The notes beneath the pieces are model-generated. The model worked only from the letters and a program-made list of their open reading frames with translations, made no database searches and was not told the DNA's origin. A DNA stretch of 64,000 nt from Allacma fusca (lineage: Eukaryota > Arthropoda > Collembola > Symphypleona > Sminthuridae): NCBI GenBank assembly GCA_947179485.1, contig OX359249.1, positions 45,707,415-45,771,414 on the forward strand, written 5' to 3'. Shown here piece after piece: positions 1 through 12,800 of the stretch; position 1 is the first letter of the stretch; each line of letters starts with the position of its first letter. A program made the position numbers and the translations under genes.

Positions 1-3000
1 TTTAGACTACGTTGGCTATAATTATTTACCCCATTAAATTAATTAGTCGCCATTCAGCACCCAAGAATCACAAAACGACTAATGTTAGCATGCAGTGTGC
101 AAGTCAAAATGATTATGAAACAACCAGCTAAAAAGTAGCTTCATACCTTACAAATTACACACGCTCAAACGGGACAGAAGGAAACCTGAATTAGAAAACT
201 TAATGTACAGCGTGTGGAAATTCAGTAACTCATTTCGTTTTCTCAAATGAAAAAACTGTGCAAAGAGGTACAAAAATATATTATAGGAAATTTTGTCAAT
301 CAATCCTCATTCGAGACTTTTGCAATGTCAACATCACGCAAAAACATTAAAATATTGAAAATTATTACACAACATGAGATTCAATTCCGAGTTTTCATTC
401 AAGAAAACTGAATAAAAAGTAGTTGTCTATGCAAAGGTGGATTCCGAATCAACAGTTTCTCGTTCTGTCCGTAGACCAGTCATTCATCCTACCACATATC
501 GTGTCTGTGTCGCTTTCCCCAAATAACAACTGAGCAGTCGAGTAGAGACCATACTTTTTAACCCTGGTAAACCAGGTAGTCCTCGCTTTGACAAAAATTA
601 TACGAATTAAACCCCGAAAGCAGTCTCATGCGTCATGCAAATGTATATAGATAAAATTCATCTAACGTTCAATTTCTTACTATATCGCAAACATTAATAA
701 TATCACCATAAGTTGAAGCTTTAAATTATTAGTTAACTGCTTGTCCATTCTGAATTCACGTATCTAGCTATAACATTTAACAAATAATAAACAACATGAT
801 CTGTGCAATTATTAGCATAGCTCCAGTTTGATTACGTTCTATGAAAATGTCATGGAACAATATCTTCCTTCTCCTCATATCAGCAAACACAGTCAAACTG
901 TTAAATAACTGTTTCAATAATTTCTGTCTTTCAGCGTATAAAAAGTGCCTGTCCGTTGACTTGACTTTTTTTTACGGTAGTTCTACTACACTCGATAAAA
1001 TTTTATACTCAAAAACAAAATAATTAAGTTACAAAACTGTCCAATATTACACCAACACGTAAATAACTGATTAAAATAAACATAACCTTCGTAGTTTTAC
1101 TGCTTTCGCTTTGATTCGAACCCACTCTTAATTTCTAAACAGGCTATAAAGGTTACTGGAATGCAAGATTACTTTATATTCAGAACTTAAAATCCATTAA
1201 TACCACAATCATGAAGTTTATGAAATCATAACATCAATGTATAACTTTTAAGCAAACAACTTATCAATAAATAATCATTCTAATCAGGTTAACCAAATAG
1301 CGTGCATGGGTTAACAAAAATGATTTACCTAGAAGCGAAAGCAAGAAACTTAAGACCCGTAAGGAGGAATGCATGGCACACTCAAGATATTCCTGCATAT
1401 ATTACACTAAAATGTTGTTTTGCGTTCTATTCCATCGTTCTATGGAATTTCCATGATGGAAACGAAAAATTGCCACACAAACAAGCTCAATGCATGCATA
1501 CTCATGCGAAACCCTATTGTGAATATGTTAGATTCGCATTGCACATATTTGTAAACTATGACGTTAATTTAAAATCTTACAAATTCCCAAGTTATTTCAT
1601 TTCAACTTATACTACACAACTAAGCGCTTCTATACAGAATATTGTGTATCATATGAGCAAATGACATCCCACTGTTATAATGAGGTATGTAGAGATTCAT
1701 GTCTATTTGCATTTGTCATAGCCGTGCACCCAGGGACTGATTAGACTGATTAAAATGCGTTCAAAATTTTATATTACACCTTAATTATTAATACAATATT
1801 TTGTGAGGACAAAAATTGAGCTACTTTTTCTTTTTAAGGTAGAGTGGATATATCTTAGTAATATAGTAACAATAAGATGTTTACACTGAACAAAAACTAC
1901 TAAATTTTGTCTTGGATGCCATCAACTGTAGCCCAGCAGGTAGCTTAAGATGAAATTGAAGTACAACAGCAAGTAATTATTGAAATGGTAACAATCAAAG
2001 AAGCATTTGTAGACTGACATACCTCCTATAATATTTTATGTAGTCGGATTCAATGTATGTATAAAGTTTCAGAAAACTGGCAGCTCTGATAAACTGTAAA
2101 ATAAATATAATTTTGAGCCTTGAATTGCCATATTGAATAAAATTCCAAATTCATATATATCGTACTTAAATTTAACGTACTGACTAGTTGTTACGCCCAA
2201 GATTTTGTAAGCTACGTAAACTTGCAAGTAACACTTGAAAAAAACTAAACTAGTTTTGAATACCTACATGTTTCTAACATTTGTGCCCTGCAAGTAACTC
2301 CAACTTCATATTAAAATTTTTATGCAAGCATTCTAATAAGGCGAAAAACACATGTATCCTTTAAATTACATAGTAAGAAGTGCTCCCCACAGAGACTTAC
2401 AATTTGGCTTTTTAAATACAATTTGATTTTCGGACCCCTGTCGGCATTTTGACGATTTTTATATAATTACGTAATTACTAGTGACGGTAATCTAACTCCG
2501 ATTTCTGGTTTCCAGTCACCTAGTTGCAGCTCCTATTGCTGAGACAGGACAACTCCTTACGACAGTTGAGGAACTTTTCGACATTTCGAGATTTACTAGT
2601 TCAAGTCTGAGGTAGGCTCTTGATCAAGTTATTTATACATTTAAAATATTGAACATTAGAATTAACACTGTAAAGTTATCATTGGTAAAAGGTAACTTGA
2701 TAAGAATTAGCGAATACATTCTAGGACGGCATTCCGTCCTCACTTCCCGAGCGTATTCATGACAAATATTTTACTAGTTAAAACAACAGGATTAATAGAG
2801 TTGATTAGAAAAATTATACTTCAACTGTCACGTTAAATAAATAGTTTCACTGGTTAGAATTTTTATGAAATACTAACTATATTTTCATTCCGAGGACATG
2901 CAAACTTGTAAGAAACCTGTCACAGTTATTACACAGGATAATTTGTCTCTCCACCAAAACAAAAAGGTCATGAAAATATATCTTAATAACTTTATCACCC

Positions 3001-3370
3001 TGCTGAATCTATCCCAAATAAGCTAACAAATACGAAATATTTTAAATATGTTCAGATCGTTGCAAACAAGCATTCAAAATTTAAAATGAACATTGATAAT
3101 AATTATAAATCTCGGAGTTCGAAGTGATGAAGAAAATAATCAGGAAATGGTCTAAGCACAACGGTCTTAATAACTGCAACCTTAAAATGATCTGAGAATA
3201 ATAATTAAAACGTTTCCAAGTCTAGCTATAAAATAAGTATGGTTGTAGTTTAATAGAAATAACCACCAAGGCCATTTCGAAATGAGGCAATCGAATATAC
3301 ACTTAGATAAGGCTGGCAATGACTTTTGGGAAACAATAGAGTGGGAATAAAAATATACACGAACGAAAGT
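1..3370. other. AT-rich non-coding stretch downstream of the ORP8-like gene
   Basis: No open frame here resembles a known protein. The longest, 1302-1664 on the plus strand, has no recognisable motif and no splice context. Part of 2.4-3.37 kb may be 3' untranslated sequence of the ORP8-like gene. I see no tandem repeat, inverted repeat or RNA gene that I can support. Confidence 0.5.
3249..3254 (-). terminator. possible poly(A) signal of the ORP8-like gene
   Basis: TTTAAT on the plus strand reads ATTAAA on the minus strand, about 120 bases past the stop codon. ATTAAA is the commonest variant of the poly(A) signal. I saw no AATAAA on the minus strand closer to the stop. A six-base AT-only motif in AT-rich DNA is weak evidence. 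Confidence 0.25.
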
Positions 3371-3820
3371 TTAGGACTTTTTGCGAGTTATATCGGGGAA
3401 CAATTTCCCATCTCCGAACCAATAAATTACCATCAGAATTTGCATCGCCACTGCAAACACAACTCCGAGAACTGCATTGGTAATAGGAAAAGGTTCTTTT
3501 GGTGGTTTTGGTCTCGACAATTTCGCTTGAATACTGGCTACGGTAGATTTCAACTGTGCTATCTGCTCTGACTGTTCCAGCTGCCGAGCAAGAAGCTGGC
3601 GAAGTAAATCAATTAATTGACGGTTGCTTTCTCTGTGAATAAAAGAGGCGAACATGATTTTTGATACCAACATGATAGATGTCAAACAAACTTCAGCTTC
3701 AAATATTCATTGAGATTCAGAGAAAAAATTCATTGAAACAATTAAACAAGCTTACCGTTGATTAAAAGCAGGAACGACTTGGTCCTTCGGCACATGAACA
3801 TCTGATCTTCGGAGTTCACG
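3371..3820 (-). other. OSBPL8: C-terminal membrane-anchor exons of the ORP8-like gene
   Basis: The last two exons (3820-3756 and 3632-3371) encode residues 793-900. A basic segment (RELRRSDVHVPKDQ) leads into an amphipathic, Gln/Leu-rich helix, then a Pro/Lys linker, then a hydrophobic stretch of about 20 residues (NAVLGVVFAVAMQILMVIYW) and a short polar tail. This is the tail-anchor layout of ORP5/8. The junction CG|GTAAGC to TTCACAG|A rebuilds an Arg codon and keeps frame. Confidence 0.88.
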
Positions 3821-6800
3821 CTGCAAACCAAAATTTGTGTTAGTAATGAATACAGAGAGCAGAAATTACACTTAAAACGCTGAAGAAATAGTAGACTATA
3901 AATGAAAGCAAAGTTATACCACTGAAGCGAGAAATTCGGTGAAGACTAAAAAGCTACAATATAGTAAGCATAAGCAAGGTGGGTGTGCTGAAAGAACACA
4001 CAATTTCATAATAGAAATGACAATGAACAACTATTTTTTCGGTTTATTTCTTTTGCTTCTGAAATAACTCGGCAAAAACGTCGAGTTTTAAATTATGTGC
4101 TAATACGAATATCACTGCTGAAAACAAAAGGTTATGTATACAGGTTTACTCTACAGGAATAGATTCATATGTACTAGTTTTCATCACATTGGCATTAGGA
4201 GGAGAAGTAACTGAAACGCAACAAGGACAGAATAAAGCGAGCATTCGGAGGGACCGGCTAGGCTTTTTACAACTTTTAGAAGTTACGGACGCTGAAGGAA
4301 TAGACAGAGTAGGAAATAAAACTCCATAAACGCGGTCTTTTACTTTGGTGTCCATGGATATCAGAGAATTTCTTCCAACCGACGCATTTAATCGTCTTAA
4401 GGTTTGAATGACATATCGATCTTCGAATTCCATAACATCATTTCTATCATCCCAAGGTCGCAGATCTTCGTGTTTATATCGCCAAGTTGCTCCATCCTAC
4501 GAAATAAACATCGGAATAGACATAAACTAAGGTACAAATTTGGCGTGGTTAGTTAGCAATACAAAATATCTTACATAGGCAAAATATTTGGGGACCCAAT
4601 CCTCGTTCATTTCCCTCCGAACTTTAACCTCCATACGTTGACGTTCCTCCAATTTCGTCTTCTCCACTGTAGCTGCTTCCTGATCTTCCTTTAATATCGC
4701 CTCTGATACTTTAATCCATAAATTTTCAGACTCAAACTCTGATTGCTCAGATAACGGAATTGTGAACCGTTTTAAACGATTAGTTTTAACGGAATCTGTC
4801 ACTTCCCAAAGAACCGTTTCCTCCTTGAACAGGACAAATATGTACATTGTACAATCATTATTTATCTGCCGATACACACATCACGAAAACCCGAGGTCAT
4901 TTCTCACTGAATTCATTACTTACTGAAGTGCGTTTATCTTTCAAAGTAATTTTATTATCCCAGTGTCCGTCAAAAGTGGCTAACGTTTCTCGGCCCAATT
5001 TGATTTTTCCAGAAATAGCATTAATGGTGTCGGCACGTCCAAGGAAACTCTAAAGTTAAATTGCATTACATATATATGAATGCGTCAGTACATTGCACTA
5101 CAGATAAAATGTTACAGCTTCGGTGGTTCCACGTCAAATAGTATAAACGCTTGCGTTGAGTTACTACAGCCTGAAACAGCTTTTTTAATGGCTACAAACC
5201 ATTTAGATACTTACTCAAGAACAATAATAAAATTGTATCTTGTATGAGCTTTAAGTCTTATTCCATACCTTCAGTTTGAACTCGATCTCCGTAGAGTAGC
5301 CAGTTTTGTCGCAGACAATGTTAACTGTGCCTCCCAGCTCCATTGACAAAGTTCCAACAAGAATACCTTTGCAGTGAGCAAATGGCATTGTAATAGTATA
5401 AATTTCTCCTCGGGGTAATAATGTCAATGTTGCCTGTCCTTCTAATATCGCGGATGTAGAATTACCTAATAATAAAATATCACCCATATGATTAACAATA
5501 TTAAACTGATTATATTTTAACCATTCTATTAGTTGCTAAGAAAAATAATTTTAAAATACATACCGTAAAATTTAGACTTGGCTAAAATTGCTGCAGAAAT
5601 TACAAAACCGTCTTTCTTATTAGAAACATACAAAGCAGATACAGGTGGATGATGAGAAACTTGCTCAGCCAAATAGAACGTCTTAGACTTGTTGGGATGT
5701 TCCCACATACAACGGAATGTCTCCCCTAAAACTGGATTGTAAGGTTTCTTCAATCCCTTTGGTTTTTTATAAAATCCCGATAGATACCATCGAACAATTG
5801 ATTTCATTCTCGTGAAGGCATCATCCTCGATAACAGCCCTACAAATAATAATTGCCTCATAAATGTCTCAATTCGGGATTTTTCAAAGTTATACAATGCA
5901 AATGTCTGGCATTACTGGGACAGAATATTTGCATGGTAGTAGTAGTCTGTGAGTTTATCCAGGAACGAACGAGGTTCCAAAATGAATGTAGGTAGCACAA
6001 CTCGGGAAAGGTCCATTCCAGGTCTCACTTGTTTCACCAAGAACCAAAGTAAGGACTTATTCTCATCACCGAGCACCTCAGTATGCTCGCCCCGAGCCTG
6101 GAAACAATTTTAGAAACAATATAGCTAAGATTATTTTATTCCTAGAACCAAACATGAGGTCAAATTGAATTTTTAGCTTACACTGGAAAAAACTTCCTCA
6201 GTTCTGATATTGTAGTTACTCTGGGAAGGGATCTGTATTTCAGTGATACGTGTATCAGCGTTCGCCCGATCACCGTGGATTTGCCCGAGCAATTCGCGTA
6301 CATCCTCGTCGCCATTTTCATCCAAACTGTTTCTATTTCCATCACCGTCATGATCAGGATCGAAATCAGATTCATGGCTATGATCTGGATGTTCTTCCAC
6401 ATGAGACGTATCCGTGTCTTCAGAATTGCTTCGGTTCGCCTCCGTTTCCCCTTCCCCATCTCCATCATAAGGGGACCATTCCTGCATAAGTAAATCTAGA
6501 AATAAAAAATTAAACAAGTTTTTCTATGAAGAATTGCATATTTAACTGCCACAGTAGATTAACCTAACATTCTATCTACAAGCATCATGTGTAACAAATT
6601 AAGGAATGGCTGCCAGCAGAACCGGAGCAGTGTTTATGTGTAGTGCAAAATATGGCAGAGTTTCTTGAACAAATTCATTGTAATACTCATAATACGGGAT
6701 ACTGACTGTAAGCCTTTCATATGTTATACTGTAACAATGTAAGTACGTAAGCCCAGACATTGTTATACGCAACTAGTAACAAATATGCATGTAATGAAAT

Positions 6801-9800
6801 AAATTCATTTACAGCACCTTAATTGACGAAAGGATAGAAACTGATTAAATTTGGCAACCCACATTTGTTATTTTTGATTGATGACCAGCAGATCCGTTCT
6901 ACTTTGAACAATTTTAAATGAAAATCGTATATAATACGTTATTTAATCAAACAGTGAGTAAAAATAACTTTACGAGACTGTTAGTACACTGAACGTCGTA
7001 ACTTTCTTGCACTGCCTATTCTCTTGCCACCTGACTTCTCCTGTTGGGAAAACGCAAAATGTTCTGATTTTGAAATTTTGTATAATACTGAACGTGTTTC
7101 ATTACCAAAAAACGTCTCCCAAAACATAGTACCAAAATCTGTCAAACAGTTTTGAGATAAATCATACGGAGTCATATGCACACGTCGCTATCAATACGGT
7201 GAACTTGTTTGTTTGAAGATACTTTACTAACCTAACCACTGCCAACGAAACAGGTTTAACATAGCTCAGTAAACTTCTGGCAAGTTGTCCGATTGTCGAA
7301 CTTGGCAATAACATTTGGGTACTGTCGTACTTTCACATGGCCGAGGTACATTTTAAATTGTAACAAAGCAAGTGCTTTTAAGTGTAAGTAATCACCCAAT
7401 TCCCTCATCCACTTTTAGGATAAACTAATTAATAATAACTACAATAATTATTAATTAATTAATTTAAATTCTATTTTTTAACGTTTCTATACGACATAAT
7501 ATTCTTTTTCTTTGTCTGATTTTGAGAAGAAATGAAAATTTCGAGCAGTCAGATAATTTCATTTTCTAAGGCAGGATTACCTTGCACATTAACAACGCGA
7601 TCTGATCATTGATCAGTTCCTGTGCCAACCACCAGCTAATAAAAAATTGGCATCAGGGGTTATTTTATAACATAAGCCATTATAAAAATTTTAGCCTATT
7701 TCCCCACATAAAAATAATACAGATAACTAACAAATGCGAAAAGAAAATCCAAAGTCATTAGTTTCCAAGTTAGTTCAAGTAGTTCTTGCAAATGTTTCCA
7801 TACGAGTTTCATTCCGGCTACCTTGGCTCATTGGCTGGTTACTTCTTGCATAGTCCAAAATATTTAAGTTGAAAAATGGCGAATGGAACAAATGTACTTG
7901 AATTAAATTTGAAAACTTCAAATAATTCAGGGATTACCTCTAGCCAAGAAACACTTTCCAGAATCTCTTAAAAACCGTGGAAAATTTAACAAATGCATGA
8001 AAATGTTACATTTACTAGGTGAGACCTAAAGACCTAAGAGAAGTTTAAGATGAGCCATCGACTTGAAAATGCAATTAATTTATGCAATATATAATACGAA
8101 AAAATGCAATATGGGTAAAAACTTACACCTTAGTTACCACAAATAAGTTCATTTCCGGGTGACAACAACGCATAAAAACATAAGCCATCGCTAATTAAAA
8201 TAATATTACAAAGTAAAAAAAGTACACGTTAGGTACATACATACATTCAGTAATACCTGTTTCATTCTCAGTTTCGTTTGATGCCTTATCATCCATGATG
8301 CAATCAGATCGGGGTGATCTAACGAGTAGAGATGAACACCTGGAAGAATAAACGTCAGATGTAATCATAAAACACTGCACTTGTCTCTCAAAGAGGTACC
8401 TGTGGAACTCAGCAAATAGGTCCGTCGTACTTTTATACATAAAAGAAACATGCGTTCACAGGCTCATTAATTCCCAATAATATTTTTAAAACAACAGATA
8501 CCACAACGCAGATGACACTGATCACATTATTGACACAATTATTACCTTCCTTCTTCGTCACAAACTAGCACATTCATGATTACCGAATAACTGAATACCA
8601 GTTAATATTGCACACTTAAAAATAAAATAATTTCGTCATGGAATTGAATCGTTCCTTGCCCACAAGAAGTTTTACAAAGTTTAGCTCTCTGTCTCTAAAC
8701 TTCTAGTGGTGATGCATACTTTGCACACGATCGTCCTCCTCGCAAAAAGGGAGAAACAGCAACTGTACGACGATTACGCGTTTTAGGTCAATCGACAGCA
8801 GAACCAAAAGTGTGTATTAATGTCCAGATAGTCAATAATTCCTCTCCTTAGCTAATGCACACTATGGTGAAAGACCTTCGGGAACAATATTACAGTCTAT
8901 TGACTAAGTTCATTATTCACATGAACAACACTGAATGCGAGTCCATACGGTATTCGAACAACATTATGAAAGAACTACTTGAGTAAACACTTATTGGCGA
9001 TAATAAATTTTTTTTCTCGCTATGAAAACTTCGAAGTCCAGACTATTATATTGACCATACTTGAAACTTTCTGACTATAATGAGGTTTTAAGAAAATGTA
9101 CGAAGAGCAAAACAAACTCACCGATTGAATGTAATATCTATTAAAGAAATATTAAAGAAGAGCATCACACTTGAAACACTACAAGAACCCTACAATCTCA
9201 AGATTTAGAAATAATCGATCGAAAAATATCTCTACAAATACTGGAAAGTTTTAATAGTCTATAGAATTCCAAGACTCATAAAGTTACCTATTTGAACCGA
9301 GTAAACTAGATACGATATAAAGGAAAAATCGCTCCAGCCTACCGCTTTATACATTTTTCGCATTGGTCCAACAACCATACTGACAAGGAGCAAAGAAGAG
9401 TTCCGCACTTGCTTCTGTATTAACTGTTTCGTTTTCTAGGCTAACAGCCAACAGTGTTAGAGTTTCATTGAAACTCAATCAATCATTTAGGCATAATTTA
9501 TTAACTAGGAGGAACTTCAAAACTCGGGCTAGTTTCACGCAGGAACTGAAAGGAACGTTAAAGGTTTCGGTCATACATTGGTTAAATATTATAAAAGCTA
9601 TGATTAGCGCACGGCTGGCGTAAGTACAGGGTTCCAAACCATATCCACGCATGTATCCAAAATATATGATCTCCCCATTTTATAGTTAATTAAAGTAGAT
9701 ATAATTCCTCCAAGAATTTTCATAAGAGAGAAATAAATGGTTAAACTTCGTTTGTCATTTCCGAACTCTGTAAGCCACAAATCTCGACACACAATCTTGT

Positions 9801-12800
9801 GTATTAACATGATTGTGAAAATCAGCTTAAAACATGCTACAATCTACACCCATTCAAAGTTCCTCACTGGGGTGATACTTTATACAGCAAAGCAAACTCT
9901 TGGACCTCACGAACTTTCTAACTTTCTCTCATATTGTCAATTTTCTCCAACCCATCCTTTCTTCATGTTTGTTATTGTCTTGTTTACAGCTCTTGACAGC
10001 ATAACATGATGACAGGCTCATTTGCAAATTATAAAATTTAAATCTGTAAAAATATAAAAATTTACTCGGGGTGGGGGGGATAGACTTCAAATAAAAAATT
10101 CACTTCAATTCACTTCAATTTTTCCGGCAATATTCCTGACTTTGCCTCGCTGACTGGGACGCTCAAGTCAAAAATCGTGACCAAATTCACGGGAGTCATT
10201 TTTAGATCATTTGTAAGACAATTTACCGTAAAATTGAGAATCCTATATTAGTTAGCATATTTGCTGGAGTGAGGTAGCTGGGACGGGATTTTTTTGCAGG
10301 ACCCTGTACACGTGGCCAATATGACAAAACTGACAGCCAGTCCTAAATGTCGAGATCCTAGCAGAATAACTATATCCTGGCTTTACTGCATGGCTCAGGT
10401 ACTACAAGCCAAGTAGACAATTTATTGTTATTAGCTCAGTTATGTGAAACATAAGTATATCAGTCTTACTCACATTTACTTTCACCTTGTAAGTGAATAT
10501 GTACGTATGTACATTGATACATGTTATAAATTCTCTTGAGCGCACGAAAAGGAGAATAAGTACGTACGTCACGGTTACCGCAACAATAATAAATGCATAC
10601 ATGCCATCCATTGTCCACAATCAAGCATGAATAATAATTACAAACAAGGTATGAACCTCCAATACTTGCATTAGTTCTCTAATTGTAAGTAGTCCCTTTA
10701 ATCGTTACTTTTACATATTGTTGGCTTTTACAATGTACTGAATATTTTAAACACATGCATATCCATTCCCCCACCCTAACCAAGGACGATCTAGCTAATT
10801 AACAATCCCACCCCATTATATAAACGTGGTGAAATAAGTTTCCTAAGTGGGCATTGTCAAACTTATTGTTAGTTAATTTACAGAACAGGAAAATGTAGGA
10901 AAAGCGTTCAGCTCTTCCTTAGTCACAAGTAATGATTATGACAAAACAAATAAAAATACCTATCAGTCAACCAACCGATTGGTGTTGTTACATAGTGAAC
11001 ATTTATAATGTAAATGTTCGCTATTCACATCAACCTAGAATATTCATTCAAAATAAATATCCCCCAGAAACAAGGCAGTTCAGAAAGAGAAAATGAGAGC
11101 TGAATAGTTAAGAACAAATCGTCAGAAGATACCAATCTAAGTGTCCTTACATTTTCTGCTTTGGACTTAGAATATCAATAATTTTGACATGATATGTTGC
11201 CTTGTAGACTTCCAATTGATAGAGATGATTAAAAATGCATCAAATGTGCCACTAACAATGCAAACTTTGTCAATTCGTGCCATTTCTACTCACACGACGT
11301 TGTTCCCTGATCGTTATGTTGACAAAACGGTAACCCAAATCAATATGCTATACTTTGTCCTCCATTTTTGATGCTCCAGCATATGCACAGACACGAAATG
11401 TTACAGTTTCTACCAATACAAATACATAATCAATACATATACAATCAATAACTAGTCGACGCAATAAAGACGTTATGTGCCAAACCTTTGCAAAACTGCT
11501 ATCGAACGACTTTCAGCTCAGCCACCATACATACATAAATTTGTTGCCTGGGTTCGGTAACAGTTGGTAACTTATTTTAGGTCTCCTTTCCTACATTTTT
11601 CTCATCCATTATGTACATGTTTCTCGAAACATATAAGTATCGTTTTAAAATCCCTTCCATAGCGGTTCTAAATTTAAGCTACTCCTGGTTAGTAAATTGT
11701 ACATTACAAGACCAACATCAGCTGACAGGTGCTAGAATAGTGTACGTCCCGCGACTACCTCTGGTCCAAATATGTAATTACTACATACGAGGCTATAAAC
11801 TGAGAAACGGAAACTACTACTGTAATGGCGTCTTATCCATGGTACCTAGACCTCCAAAAAATGTAACCCTGAATTTTATGTGTAATCAACTAAGAATGAT
11901 CCTTTCAATTATCTAGTGGAAGCTTATAACTGAAAACTTTATGAGAAATATTCAATCGTCAAGACATTGGCAAAGGCACTGCAAGCTAGGAAAAACTTCT
12001 AATGTTTATCTTGTAACAAAGTTGTGCCTTATACACAATAAATACGACTGCTGAATTTCAAAGATTCCACCTACGTCACAGTTGACAGTTAGATACACTT
12101 ATCAACGAATTTCCAAGGCAGGGTAACAATAAACATTAAAATTCCTTAAATGAGTAATGCCAGCTGAATGACTGAAGCACGAAAAGGCTTCTTTGAGTCG
12201 GAATGAAATGCTAATAGAAAAGTCACTAAGGAATGAATACAACTGTTCACCTACAAAAACTAGCCCCGTAAACTGTGGTGTAGATTCAAGGGGCATTGCA
12301 ATTTCTTACTCTAAATCGCATGTTTCTCTTTTACCCAAGAACCCAACTGTTTGCGAAAGTAGTACGAAACATGCATGTGGGCTCAAAACCCTAGTTTTCT
12401 AGCAAAGGGAAACCATTTACAAAGACGACAACATTATAGCTGCGATTCCATTAATCCGGAAAGAAGATACCATACTCAACCGATCACTGCCAAGGACAGA
12501 GATGTCCCCTGTATAGCATTACGGGCTGGAAAATAAACGCTCCATGTAACTATCCCCTGGTAATTTAATTGGTTCATATATTAGTTCAGAAACTTTCACA
12601 AGCAGGCCGCTTTGTAAGTCAATGTATCAGTATAAAAATCAGCAAAAAAAATAGGAACTAATCTGAATGCCAAATTAGCAGTAAATTGATTTCAGCTTTG
12701 TTAAGTTCTGACATATTCGAGCACATACCCAAGTTTTGTTTGCACAATAGAATTAACATAACGGTTTCAGAACATTCCATAACTTGCGTGCATTGGGAGT

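Noticed and set aside
1108..1130. tRNA B-box-like sequence on the minus strand (GGGTTCGAATC)
   Set aside because: Neighbouring bases do not form a T-stem and no A-box or acceptor stem is found at the right distance.
6178..6493. Other open frames on both strands over the acidic ORP8-like exon
   Set aside because: They are shadows of the acidic linker frame, which alone joins both neighbouring exons in phase and has the Asp/Glu/Ser composition expected at this place.
7420..7475. AT-rich palindromic patch (ATTAATAATAA...TTATTAATTAAT) as a possible MITE end
   Set aside because: No second terminus or target-site duplication found; such palindromes arise readily in AT-rich DNA.
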